Source of the DNA: Trichobilharzia regenti
Taxonomy: Eukaryota; Platyhelminthes; Trematoda; Strigeidida; Schistosomatidae
DNA: 64,000 nt
Direction: 5' to 3'
Assembly (NCBI GenBank): GCA_944472135.2
Contig: OX235265.1
Location: forward strand, 53,455,112 to 53,519,111
The position numbers were made by a program, and so were the translations under genes. Positions 45,097-56,567 of the stretch are shown in pieces. The notes beneath the pieces were generated by a model. The model was given only the letters and a program-made list of their open reading frames with translations, was not told where the DNA came from and did no database searches. The stretch's first letter is position 1. Each line of letters starts with the position of its first letter.

Positions 45097-46654
45097 GTAT
45101 GCTTACATATACAAACTGAATAATTGAATATTTGTACGTTTTATGGGTACATTTCGTTTAGCACTGCATCTATATACCATATACTACTTAATGAGTCTAC
45201 TTTATCTGTTGTCATATAAACGGTAAAATTACAGGGAGGTAATGACACTCACCATTCATTTTATAAAACTAAATACTTTTTCAGGAGACTGATGTTCCGT
45301 ACATTTGCAAACTCTTAAACTACTGTCCAGGGTGAGATTATTTACTAAGTAATTAGCAAAAAGTGCCAGCAGAAGTACGTACCAGTCTTTTAGTTGGTTA
45401 TACGGTGATATCTTAGGATGCTGTCTTTTCTATGTAGGGAATAGTGATATATCAAAATTGGTGAAACGAAACCAACAGAATTGATCACTAGTATATAGAG
45501 CCTTTTATAGTAAGAATAAAGTGGCAACGGTAGTGGTTAGGATGTACGTGCAACTACTTAGATAACTAAACACTGAGTGTTTTTAACTTCCATTTAAAAT
45601 ATCACATATAGGTGAAGAATCCCACCAACTCTGAAACACTTATCCTATACTCAAACACTCAGAAAGATTAGATCAAGTCTAACTTAAACAGAATGTTGCG
45701 TTATTGTATAAAAACAAAGTGTTGCAGAATCATACAATATTAAATAGATTTTTCAGGCAAAAAATCTACAGAACCATGGGGAGTAAAGCATCTCTCTGAT
45801 GATTTAAACGAAAAGAGTTTCTCCAGCTTCCAGCTGGCGGTGGAAACTGGTGCTGTTATAATGACTTTCGAAGTAGTAATGATATACTCAGTCACTATTC
45901 TGTCTAAGCGACCATTTCAGGACATATTTTTTCTAAATGAGTTGGAAAACAGGTATTATAGAAAGCAGTCCGGTGACTTTGATTGCGATGGTTCGAAACC
46001 TGGAGGAATGTAGAGCAACGTTCTTATTACTGTTATGAATTTTATTCATAAGTTTCTAAAGTAAAAACATGAATACACCTGCAGCACTTAATCTAACTAC
46101 AGATATCCCACAACCAGAAGTGAGGCTAAATAATCTAGGTTTCACTTTACTTAAAGCACAGGTAGCTTGGATTAAAACTGAATTTGTTTCTAAAATACAA
46201 AAATCGTATGGTTACGTAAGTGCCAGAAAACAACTGCATTTCATGCAAGGGCCAAAAAGTTTGAAACAGCACTAACATGTGGAACAAAATTTTAATCAAT
46301 CACGTCTACATTTGTATAGGGATATAGAAATGTAACAGACACAGAGGTCATCGGAAGGTGTTAGGCATTTAAATGAAGATAACGAATGATCACAAGACAG
46401 TCACTTTTTTTCCAATGTCTGGTAGAACTCCATGAAACTATCTGAACCGTCATTTTTACACCTCGTCGCAACTAGAGCAATACTCTAACCAACCATGTCT
46501 TCCAAACTTTTACCAGGGAGTAGGGATGTAGATGAGGAACTTCCAGTTAAACATATCTAAAGGGTAAAATGAGCTACTGCCAATTCAGAGTAAAGGAAAA
46601 GATATGATGTGGAAGTTTTAGGAAGCAGTGAAAGCAGAAGAGATGGAAGTAACT
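45097..46654. other. Unassigned DNA (PLAC8 intron 2)
   Basis: No repeat is recognised. A 68-codon + frame at 46069-46275 has no known motif. A spliceable-looking stretch at 45285-45331 is discussed among rejected items. Confidence 0.45.
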
Positions 46655-47040
46655 CTCCTAATCGTTAAGTGCAGAACGAATAATCTACTGCATTCATCAA
46701 AACTAGCGCGATGTACATTTTGAGGATGTAGGTAACATGATTTCGCCAACAGCACCAGAACTTCGTACACAATGGGAAACAATCTCCATCAGGATACTGA
46801 CCGAAAGATTCAACTTAAAAAGAAGGAATTATATATTAGAATTATGTTAATGCTGTACAAAGGGGAAAAGAAGGAGGCCTTCGATATACGACTTCCAGCA
46901 GTAACGGACAACACCCCAGTCAGATAGTGATACCAAGGTTCCAACAGGGCATAATTATGCAAATCAAACTGAAAGTAGACAACACATGAAGTGAACTTAT
47001 TATAGGTCGAGAGGCGCCTAATAAATTGAATGATAACGAA
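46655..47040 (+). pseudogene. RTE endonuclease fragment
   Basis: The + strand gives NMISPTAPELRTQWETISIR, matching MMSPTATKALMQWEPISSRI of the RTE endonuclease at 10900. About 46985 resembles SELIIGREAPNKLNDNEKLL. Stops and frameshifts are frequent and it is truncated at both ends. Confidence 0.6.
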
Positions 47041-47044
47041 AAAC

Positions 47045-47225
47045 TACTTTCAAACTCTGATATAAGAATAAAACTTGTGTACTGCGGTAGAGTGTAATTC
47101 CGTTATGGGTAAATATCAAGTACCTTGATATCATTATGAGCAATAAATTGTGCTCGAAACGTCATCAGTAAACATTCCTGTATAACACTGTGAGACTTTA
47201 TCAAAACAAAATTTACCCATAATGG
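47045..47225. mobile_element. Short inverted PLE-A terminus
   Basis: A minus-sense end (47045-47112) and a + sense end (47113-47225) face outward and pair over about 45 bp (ATTCCGTTATGGGTAAAT with TTTACCCATAATGGAAGT). The + copy carries TATGAGCAATAAATTGTGCT, then CGAAACGTCATCAG, a well-kept group A hammerhead-like half. Two RTE fragments flank it. Confidence 0.7.
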
Positions 47226-47384
47226 AAGTACTGGCAAACTCCTTCCCATTATTTCCAAACCTTCTTCGTATTTTCTGATTTGGTAAAGGCAGGTTGCTTG
47301 TACATACAAAAGCATATCTAAATAGCAAAGTGTCCCCACAAGATGCTCACACCGAAAATCACATAAACTTCATTTCAACCTAAC

Positions 47385-48945
47385 TTTGACTAGTTTACTA
47401 GCTTGCTAGTTTTCTATCCAGATCCAAGGCCGGGTATGGAGGGAGGGTTGAGCGTAGGACTAGCGACCCTACACTACAGAACCGATCAAACTGATACAGA
47501 AACTTCAGTGTAAAATAAAAATACTAAAAATACAAAGAATATAAAAAATAAACATTCTTCGTTGAAATCAGAGAGGCGAAATAATGCGTTTGGTGAAAGC
47601 CTTCGGGAAGCCACTCAGCCGATGTGTCCTCTCTCGATGACAGTGAGAATAAGAATAGGGACGTGGAATGCACGTACAAAGTACGAGACTGTAAAGGCTG
47701 CCCAGGTAGCCAACGAAGTGCGAAGATATGGCATACAAGTGCTGGGTATCTGCGAAAGCTGGTAGAACGAATGCGAATTATCTAAATCGTCAACTGGAGA
47801 GTCACTAATCTACTCCGGCCACCCAGACAACAACCACGAACACACTGAGGTAGTGGCTATAATGATTTCGCCAGCGGCAGCCATAGCTCTAATGGAGTGG
47901 GAACCACTTATATCCAGGATCATGACAATAAGATTCAAGTCAAAAGGAACGAAGGTTACAACTATTCAATGCCACGCACAATGCTACAAACAATGAGAAA
48001 CAAGAGAAGAAAGAAGATTCCCATAGACAACTGCAAAAATGAATGAATACGATAACAAATGGCTACATCAAAATCCATATAGGCGAAATGAATACAAGCC
48101 CAACCAGGAGCAGATAATACAGGAAGAGAACTCATCATAGGTCGAGAGGCTCTCGGAGAAATGAATGAGAACGGAGAACTATCCACAGACTTCTGCGCTT
48201 TCAATGACTTGGTGATATACACAAAGCAACATGGGTTTCGCCTGGCGGACACACTACGAACCAGATAGATCTCATTTCAACAATCTCAAGCAAGCTGAGA
48301 CGCAGCCTAGTGGACACAAAGTTGACAAGGGGAGTAGATGTGGGCGGGCCCAGATAATCACCTAGTTAGAGGAACCTTCAAGGTGAAGCTGAAATCCTTC
48401 AGAACAACTGGAGACAGACCACAATTCAAGTTCAATATCATAAACTGAACGACAAAACTATAAGGGATGTCTTCACTACAGATCTGATCGGAGCAAAGTC
48501 GGAGACACTACGTGGTATCGCTGAGGAAACATGCGTGGAAGAACATTGGAACTCTCTAAAGGTGTTATTCAAGGAAACGTGTACAAATGTCCTGCGAAGA
48601 AGGAAGGGACACGAACAAGAATGGCTCTCAACGGACACCTGGAAGCTAATTGAAGCTGAGTTCAATGCACACTGCACTGAATAAAGCAGTAAAGACGAGT
48701 GCTAGGAAAGACAAAAGACAATTCTACGACACACTGGCCGGTAACTGAAGCGGAACAGGCTGGCCGCAGGTAAAAGAGACCTAGGGACATTAGACCAGAT
48801 AACCAGGTCTCTATCCGGGGAGAGATTAACCCAGGTGATGAAACCAATAAAAGATGCTCAAGGGAACTTGAATACCAAGAAGGAGGAACAAATAAAACAA
48901 TGGGTTGATCACTTTAGAGGACTCCTGAATCGGCTATCTTTTATA
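47385..48945 (+). pseudogene. RTE 5' UTR, endonuclease and linker, decayed
   Basis: The 5' UTR (47385-47560) matches that of the RTE at 11415-11210, including TAGCTTGCTAGTTTTCTA. The endonuclease follows: VRIRIGTWNARTKYETVKAA, VLGICES, GHPDNNHEHTEVVAIMISP (47640-47880). The linker near 48530-48900 has PAKKEGTRTRMALNGHLEAN-like sequence. There are many stops. The copy ends at about 48945 before the RT, so it is 3'-truncated or deleted. It lies in PLAC8 intron 2. Confidence 0.75.
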
Positions 48946-50633
48946 TAAATCAAGTTATGCAAATCTTGCCTAAAACCTCGAAGTAACTGTTTTAAGGAGT
49001 TATCACGCACTGGCGTGATTCCTTAGTGTTTCCGTCTGTTTGAATTTCTGAACTCCTATTGGCTGGTAATACTAAGGGAGATAATAATAATGAGTAATCC
49101 TTACTGTTAGTTATCGCAGATAACCAGCATAAGAGTATACCAACCAAACATTATCACTGTCATTTCAACTTCGACTATAGCTAACCAGATTTGTTTGTTA
49201 TCTCTCCTCTTTTTAGATGTATTTAAAATGGCTCGGGATAGACTTTTTACTTCACACATATGTGTGGTTTAGTATATTTCTGTCCTTGTTTGAAGGTCAA
49301 TTGTGTTTGTACCTACTGCCGTTGTGTTATAACTATAGCTTAGTTGAAACTCCATGTTACCAGCATTAATTGTGAGTATTAACAAAATCTATAGACAATG
49401 AAAGTCCTACATTTATTATCACAACACAAAATTCTGTCGAGATTCGTAAGAATAGATAATACAGCGGTAGGCTATAGGACAAGAAATTGAGGTGTAACTT
49501 TTAATAATTGAATCGGCTGCCATGAAATAATTACTTCGTTTAATTACAAACTGTGGGCATCAACGAAACATAATGCCAAGAGCTTTCAGTATTAAACTTC
49601 TAATTATTGAACAGCCTTATTAAGAGATGTAACTTACCCGAAAAATGTGATGTATTGGCATGATATGTATTTCGGGCACATGATTAGAATAAACCAGTAC
49701 ATTCATACGATAAGCAGTTAATTAAAAGCCACAACAAATGTGATAAATGATACTGTTATACTGTTATCGAATGAGTAGAATTGACTAACAAGAGGAAGTT
49801 TTACATTTTCATCTGAACTAAGGCAAAATTTCAATATCAATACCTAGTGATGAAGTTTATTTTATGAAGACAATAAATAGCACAACATCAGTAAGATACG
49901 CCCAATTTATTTAAAAATATAAATTTTCATCTGGTTGTGCTTAGTTTTCATGTGTTTATTTTAGTTTATTTGGAATTCATCAGGTCAGCTGATGATTAAA
50001 GAATTCAAAGAGTTTCTATGGTAAATTACTAGAGTAAAACAACAGCTTTTTCTCACCTAGGAGACGGAGTGATAATTCATAATATTGTGTTTACTTTGAC
50101 GCTGATTCGCTTAGTTAGTTTAAATTTACCTGAAAAACAGTAAATTTTTGTGAAGTCAGTTGATTTTCTGATGTTTTTTTTCTGAATTCTTGGGCGGAAA
50201 ATACAGAATACATATATATCCATTAGAGTTTGTCTTTGTCTTGGATCATTTTACGATTCCCAAGGAGTACTAATAGGTAATATCAGTCGTAGTAGGAAAG
50301 TAAACATATCATTAAAAGAAAAATATTAACTGCTTGTCATTTTAAATTTACGTGATAGGTGAAAATGAAACTCTCAAGACAACCAACTCCACTCAGTAAA
50401 ATTAAATCTAGTTGAGTCCATATTATTGATCTCAGAGGGGTTCAGTAAGAATAAACTCGTGACACGTATTACCGTTTATAGTTCAGATATATTCACTTAA
50501 TATTTTAGAAGTTAAATATGAGAAATCAATTAAAAATTCTTCATATTTTATGATAAAGTAGAAAATCTTTTAGTACAGTCACCTGTCTTACTACTTTACG
50601 GAAATATGCCGGCAATTAAAAAAAAACCTTGAA
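48946..50633. other. Unassigned AT-rich DNA (PLAC8 intron 2)
   Basis: No gene or repeat is recognised. Confidence 0.45.
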
Positions 50634-51159
50634 TAGTTTGGTTTGTAAGGATTAGTTATGTTTTACGGGTTGATCACGGATTGATATCAGTTAGAGAACC
50701 ATTGAAAACCAGGGAGTACTGGACAGCTGCTGTTTCATCCTAGTTTGGGAATCATCGGCAGTACGCACCCACTGGGTTTCGAACCCGGGACCTTCCGGTT
50801 ACAAGGCAATCTCGTATACCATTCAGCCACTGGGACCCGGTTCAATGGCTCGTGAATTCTAACTTCTACTAATTCGTGATTTAGCGCGACCCCAACCATT
50901 GTCGTTGGTGGGACATCCATCCACACACGTGACATCTAATTGGACCTCACTGGTCACGACTTCTCACTAGAACTCAGGAAACTCCAACCTGTAGCAAGTC
51001 ACTAGCGAGCATCAGATTAACTTTGTATAGTTTGGTTTGTAAGGATTAGTTATGTTTTACGGGTTGATCACGGATTGATTCCCAAACTAGGATGAAACAG
51101 CAGCTGTCCAGTACTCCCTGGTTTTCAATGGTTCCCGAACTGATATCAATCCGTGATCA
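50634..51159 (-). repeat. tRNA-like repeat 2 with inverted arms and 52-bp direct repeat
   Basis: The core (50765-50840, minus strand) is tRNA-like: A-box-like TGGCTGAATGGTATACG and B-box-like CCGGGTTCGAAACCC. Inverted arms of about 84 bp lie at 50672-50753 and 51076-51159. A perfect 52-bp direct repeat (50634-50685 and 51028-51079), starting TAGTTTGGTTTGTAAGG, overlaps the outer edge of the left arm and the inner edge of the right arm. It lies in PLAC8 intron 2. Confidence 0.75.
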
Positions 51160-52370
51160 ACCAGTAAAAAAAACATTTTTAATCGTCTATTCTAGTTGAC
51201 ATCAATAACTGTATCTCCAACTAAAACTTTTGGTGTTATGCTATCAAATTGTGAACTCAACACGTTAAAGATACACAGAACACTTTGTTTACATAATTTC
51301 GTTTCTATGGAAGTTGATTCATGGAAATGAATTATTAATCCATATAATCACTAATAAATAAATAAATTACATGCTTTCGATGAAAACTAGGGATTCCTTT
51401 AATCGACCTCAACAAAGCAGATGAATTTTTCTTGTTTTATTTCTACAAGTTAGCCGACGAGAATTTAACTGATATCAGATTAGAATTCATTGACTAGACA
51501 ACAACGGCAGGTTCATATCAAATCGAAAGTCTTAGTCAGTGAGCACCTGCTACACCACAATTGGTAGATTCCAGTGGCACCAGGCTTTGATATAACTATA
51601 CTCACCTAGGACACCCAAGTAAAACCTTTTCGGTGAAAACTTCAGTCTCTGCCACTGTTCTAAATAATACTGTCACAATTCTATCGTATTCGTGAGTAAT
51701 ATCCTTACACCTAAACTAGTGTCAAATAGTACATAATAATAATAGGTTATCTAGTGAGATTCCTATCTTATAAAGTTTTGTGCGAACAACAGAACTATAA
51801 TCTACTTTAAGAAAGATCCCTCAAATATCAGTTTGTTTAAATTACTTCTAGTTGTCATAGTCTCTTCAGAAATAACCTTGTGGATTATTTTCTCAAGGAT
51901 CTGTGTAATTGTTGAAGCAATATTGCAAACAAAAATCAGTCATTTCTTTTAAAATATCTCGTTCATTGTGGACTTTAGGCCTAACAATACTAAGTTTTAC
52001 TTGGAAAGAGAATACAACATGAGTACTAAGAAATCATAAGAATGATTATATATTTGTTTTTTAATCGTGATTACCTGTTCTTATGTAAATGACTAACTTG
52101 AGAGACAGATAAGAAAATGGGTTTAATAGAATATTCTAAGTTAGTCAAACTGTTTTATAAATTTACTGAAGATGAGAACTATTGACCTCCTCATTTTATT
52201 TGAGCCAATAGGTTTTTGTTTTGCATCTATCATTTTAGATCGGTAGAATGCTGACGAAAATGTATCTTTCACGCTTTTCATTTATTGCTAATTACTTACT
52301 ACGGGTATCTAAATAATCAGAAAAATATGATGATTTAATCAGATCCTATTTTGATTAGTCTGATAACGGA
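51160..52370. other. Unassigned AT-rich DNA (PLAC8 intron 2)
   Basis: No gene or repeat is recognised. Confidence 0.45.
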
Positions 52371-53130
52371 GTGCTAGTGATTTGTTGGTTGTTGTCTATC
52401 CTGGCTAGAATGAACTTCCAGACAACTAATCATTCGAAAATATTCCAAATTGAAACTGCAACAACAACAATCCTTATTCTTCCCGATACAGAGTATATAT
52501 CGTCTATTGATATAAGTATAAGACTTGGTCACTGTGGTAGAGTATAACTCCATTATGGAAAAGATTGTATTTCGATAAATCACACAGTGTTGTACAGTAA
52601 TATTAACCGATGACGTTTCGAGCACAAACTATTGCTCATAATCATATCAAGTTACTCACACAACTGTTTTCTTCATTTATATACATGTTTGGAATTGACT
52701 AAAAGTTTAAATAAAAATCAGTATGAGATAATGTACATTCAGAAATAATAATATGAGTGTTATTGATCAATTACAATCTTATTTCCCACCTGATAACACT
52801 CATATTATTATTTCTGAATGCACATTATCCTATATTGAATTTTTATTCAAATATCTAATCAGTTCCACTCATGTATACAAATGAAGGAAAAAAGTTGTGT
52901 GAGTAACTTGATATGATTATGAGCAATAGTTTGTGCTCGAAACGTTATCGGTTAATATTACTGTACAACACTGTGATTTATCAAAATACAATCTTTTCCA
53001 TAATGTAGTTATATATCGTCTACACATCAAAAAGAATTTTTAAACCATAAATAAATAGTCAATATTTGATTGATTGCATCAGTTAGGACTTTACGGCTGA
53101 CAATCATAGTTAGTCTGTCCTAACAATTGG
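52371..53130 (+). repeat. LTR-like repeat L, copy 1, interrupted
   Basis: Aligns with 59310-59594 once the palindrome at 52506-53009 is set aside. Shared blocks include ACTAGAATGA or GCTAGAATGA, GCAACAACAACAATC-like sequence, TTTACACATCAA or TCTACACATCAA, ATTGATT(G/T)CATCAG and GTCCTAACA. It carries no coding sequence. LTR identity is inferred from the terminal bases of copy 2. Confidence 0.6.
52506..53009. mobile_element. Palindromic PLE-A insertion, 221-bp arms, 12-bp TSD
   Basis: Arms 52543-52763 and 52793-53013 are equal-length reverse complements around a 29-bp spacer. Each reads outward as a group A 3' end with a hammerhead-like segment (minus 52598-52650; plus 52911-52955) in which GAGCA pairs with TGCTC before GAAACGT. 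The left arm runs on to the full terminus (CACTGTGGTAGAG, 52531-52543), but the right stops at GTAGTTATA. The 12-bp target duplication TATATATCGTCT is perfect at 52494-52505 and 53010-53021. It lies in PLAC8 intron 2. Confidence 0.92.
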
Positions 53131-53991
53131 TCTCTCCTCAAGGGTTCAGTTTGTGAGTGTATTAGAAAATAACTTCGAAACAACACTTATTCATTTATTC
53201 ATAAACTAGAAATAGTTGCTTGCAAACATATAACTTCACACAAACACAGATGTCAGTTTTAGCCAAAACATGTCTGACAATATATGACTGAGAACAGATT
53301 CGTATCCAGTTGTCCATATTCCAAGTTGTACTGAAGGTTTAATTAAATTTTGTTGTGAAAATCTAAGTTTAAAATCTAAAAATAATTGTCAAAAATATTT
53401 CGGATTATGATTATTTCTTTCTAAATATGCGAAAGGTTTCACTAAAATAATGCTTCGTATGTAACTAAAAAGGACTAGCAATTAAAGACGATGGAACTTA
53501 TTGTAAAGTCACTTGTTAGACAGATGTTCAAGCAAAGCTGTTTCAGAACAGTTATGCTCCTATCAGTGATTTACTAGGGATAAACTGATTGAAAACTCTT
53601 CCGATATGGAGGTCGAAATTAGATTAACAATATGAAGTTTTGTGCCAAATAGTTTTATTAAGAAACAGATGTTGGCATCCCCTACAGAATTAAAAGACTG
53701 AATAAACCTTAGAGTGTAATAATCACTATAAAGTTTATTAATGTTAAAATGTTATATTAACAGAACAAATTTTTTTTCACGATGCAATGGTGGGTAGCTG
53801 TCGATCCTTCCATTAACCTAGGATTAAAATATGATCAAACATTGATGTTTTGAAAGTCCTAGTGTGCTGGTGTGATACAGACAATATGTACTGCATTAGC
53901 GATAGAATACTATGTATATTAGAACATTCTACTTCATGTTGTTTAATGCAAACCAAAATCACATTCTCAGTGATCGGTTAAAGAATATAAA

Positions 53992-54032
<41 letters not shown>

Positions 54033-54189
54033 TAGCGATTTGATCAGTTGAAAATATACCTTTGCTTCCGTGTTTTGCCTCCCGCTGTTACACTAGTGCG
54101 TTTAAATTTTTTTTTATCAGATCAGTCTAGAGGTAAGCGATAATTTTGTTTACATATTTTCAAATTAATATCTATTCACGCTTAAACAG

Positions 54190-54229
<40 letters not shown>

Positions 54230-54261
54230 TAAACTGCACCTTTTTCTACTTTGTATTTTAG
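53131..54261. other. Unassigned AT-rich DNA with two (TA)n tracts
   Basis: TA tracts lie at 53995-54030 and 54194-54226. No gene is seen. The end forms the acceptor of PLAC8 exon 3 (TTTGTATTTTAG). Confidence 0.55.
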
Positions 54262-54408
54262 GGTGATGGTTGCAATGACTGTTGTCTTCTGTGTGTTTGT
54301 AATGGTTGCGTTGCATGTCAACTACATCAAGAAGCACAAGAGATTGGTATTATCCAAAGGAAAACATGTTCAGGATCGTGTAATCAATGTTGCGTATGCT
54401 ACAGATAA
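54262..54408 (+). CDS. PLAC8-domain protein, exon 3 of 3
   Basis: Residues 94-141 begin GDGCNDCCLLCVCNGCVACQ, matching the second PLAC8 cluster (C-x2-C-x2-C-Gln), then LHQEAQEIGIIQRK and a cysteine-rich tail CSGSCNQCCVCYR before TAA at 54406. The phase-0 junction with exon 2 gives YGIE-GDG, the normal spacing in the family. Another frame is also open across this exon but lacks the motif. Confidence 0.82.
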   Translation, partial: GDGCNDCCLLCVCNGCVACQLHQEAQEIGIIQRKTCSGSCNQCCVCYR

Positions 54409-55602
54409 GCAGAATAACACTTTAAAAGACAGATTTATCAGAATACAAGTCGTTTTAACCTACTGATTTGGCACGTAGCAGATGTTCTTAACGAGCCTAT
54501 CACTGAAAAAATATCGGAATTCCCTATAGCTTCCTGCAGACATTTTGACTGAGTTGATGTACTGTTTGTTAATAACGCTAATAATATCTTTATTCTGGAC
54601 AGTATTTATATAATGTTCAGAATTTTCAGAGGAGTTTATTGCATGATATTTTCCCGTCGTACAATATGTTCAAGTTAAATAATAAAAGACAGTATATCCT
54701 CTGAAACAGTGGCCTCTGAGATGAAGCACAAGTTATTCCATTATGATATATCCGCTTTGTCTCCATCAAGAAATTCACGATATCTAGTTAAAAGCCAATT
54801 AAAGGATGTTCAAAAGTACATGAGACCCAAAAAAGCAACTGAAGAACAGTTATCTAATGTATTGCAACACATTGCGTTTCACAATTAGGCCTTTCCTAAA
54901 GTTTAGGAAGTCACAAATCAGGACACTTTAAACATTTTAAATACATACAAAAGTAAATAATACCATTAGAGGTCATGTCTTAATGTATTAAAACAAACAG
55001 AACAAAAGAAAATATATTCAATAGAGAGATAGGAGTTTTTGTCAGCCCAAGTTTTAAGCATACCACCGCTTATGTTCTGTGTTTAATTTTATGAGTCAGA
55101 ATGAGAAATAAATAATTCGAATCCCCGGATTTATTGATACAACCACTGTTTTGTTATTCTATATCAAGCCTAAATACACATTTTACATTTTCATTTTTAT
55201 CTGATGACTATTACATTCCTTGTTCCTTTTGATAATTACAAATGTGTCGCCGACGGAGCGTATCAAAATCTTGGGTTTGATATTTCGTAGAAATAGGTTT
55301 TCGAGTCATGCATCACTACTTCTGCAATCAAACCTGATATTGGCGATCCCAATCAGTTATGAAAAGTCTTCTTTGTTTCCTTCGAGAAATCCACAATATT
55401 CTGTTGAATGTCAGCTATGAAAGTTCAGGTTGACACTTTGAGAACCAAGGACACCACAAATCGAGAACAGATATCCCATATAGTGGGATAGAGTTATCAC
55501 GCACAGATATGCTTATTCACAAATATTTGTTCATGGAGGTCTTCATACTGTGAGTAGACTTCCGTTTTGTTTATTTTCATAGAGATAGTTTAGTATTTCA
55601 AT
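54409..55602. other. PLAC8 3' region and unassigned DNA
   Basis: A possible poly(A) signal AATAAA is at 54681-54686, 273 bp after the stop. Beyond it no gene or repeat is recognised. Confidence 0.45.
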
Positions 55603-55753
55603 CCGTACGATTATTATTATTGTATCCTTTAGTTCCTAGAGGAACATAGGGCTTCAGCTGCGCACCTCCATTGACTTCGGTTTTCTGACAACTTTTTCAC
55701 CCTGCTCCAGGTCTGTCCACATGCTTTCATCTCCTCCTCGCATGACCGTACGA
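55603..55753 (-). mobile_element. Very short RTE 3' end insertion with TSD
   Basis: Only about 135 bp of the RTE 3' end is present, nearly identical to 63770-63907. It starts with (ATT)n and reads TCCTTTAGTTCCTAGAGGAA on the + strand. CCGTACGA flanks it on both sides (55603-55610 and 55746-55753), so it is a complete, extremely 5'-truncated insertion. Confidence 0.88.
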
Positions 55754-55884
55754 TAATGCTCCCAAACTTAGTTGGGGTAGAGCACAAGTGGATAAATTAA
55801 CTATATGCATGTGCAGATCTTGAGGAAATTACAAAATGTGATTAGCGTCTTTCAAACATTTTGACAATCATTGTTTCGTGGACA

Positions 55885-56565
55885 TTATAGTCCTTTTACT
55901 ATATAATTTACCATACTCTTTTTAATAATATTCATCCAAATATCGGAGTCACTTCGGAACTCGAATCGAATAAGAAACTGGGTTTCCTCGATAGTTGAAT
56001 GACCAGGAGAGACGATGGACCAACTAAGCGATCTATATTTCGTAAACAGACGTGTAGTGGACAATATTTTCATTTTACCAGTTTTGTTCCTATCCAATAT
56101 AAACGTTACCTATTGAAATGTTTGTTTTCAAGGGCCAGGGAAATATATACGAGTGATACATTGATGAATGAGCTTCGATATATGCATTCAGTTTTATTAG
56201 CTAATGGTTATCCAGAAAACTTTATAATTTACCACAGTTAGGATAGACCACATCTAGAAAAGACAGCTTCTGTACCAAAGAAACCTATCTTCATTAACTT
56301 ACCATTCCAGGGCGACAAAATTATGCAGTTGATAGCTCAAAGACTTCGGTCAGCCATCAAACGCACATTCTACACCGCATCTCTTTTTCTCACTTGCCGA
56401 ACATTTTCGATCCCTGTTCCTACGATTAAAGGACGAAATTCTGTGGACTCTACTTCAAACTGTATCTACAAGTTCACCTGCAGCTGCGGTGACACCTATA
56501 TAGGTATAACCAATAGAATGTTCCAATGTCGTTGAAACGAACATGTTACAAAGTGTAATTGAATT
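55885..56565 (+). pseudogene. PLE-E thumb to GIY-YIG fragment
   Basis: The + strand begins HPNIGVTSELESNKKLGFLD (about 55932), a segment that follows the YVDD motif. It continues MTRRDDGPTKRSIFRKQT and LLKCLFSRAREIYTSDTLMN, then after a stop VPKKPIFINLPFQGDKIMQL, and the endonuclease start NCIYKFTCSCGDTYIGITNR (about 56457-56515), in which the YIG is intact. A stop follows at once. It is truncated at both ends and joins an Sm-alpha-like repeat. Confidence 0.8.
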
Positions 56566-56567
56566 TT

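Noticed and set aside
45285..45331. Possible extra PLAC8 exon between exons 2 and 3 (acceptor TTTTTTCAG, donor GTGAGA, peptide ETDVPYICKLLNYCP)
   Set aside because: Its 47-bp length shifts the frame of exon 3 away from the PLAC8 cysteine cluster, while direct joining of exon 2 to exon 3 gives the family's normal spacing. It could still be a rare alternative exon.
54262..54466. Alternative frame through PLAC8 exon 3 with a hydrophobic start (VVFCVFVMVALHV)
   Set aside because: It is a shadow frame; the frame with the PLAC8 cysteine cluster and matching splice phase explains the exon better.
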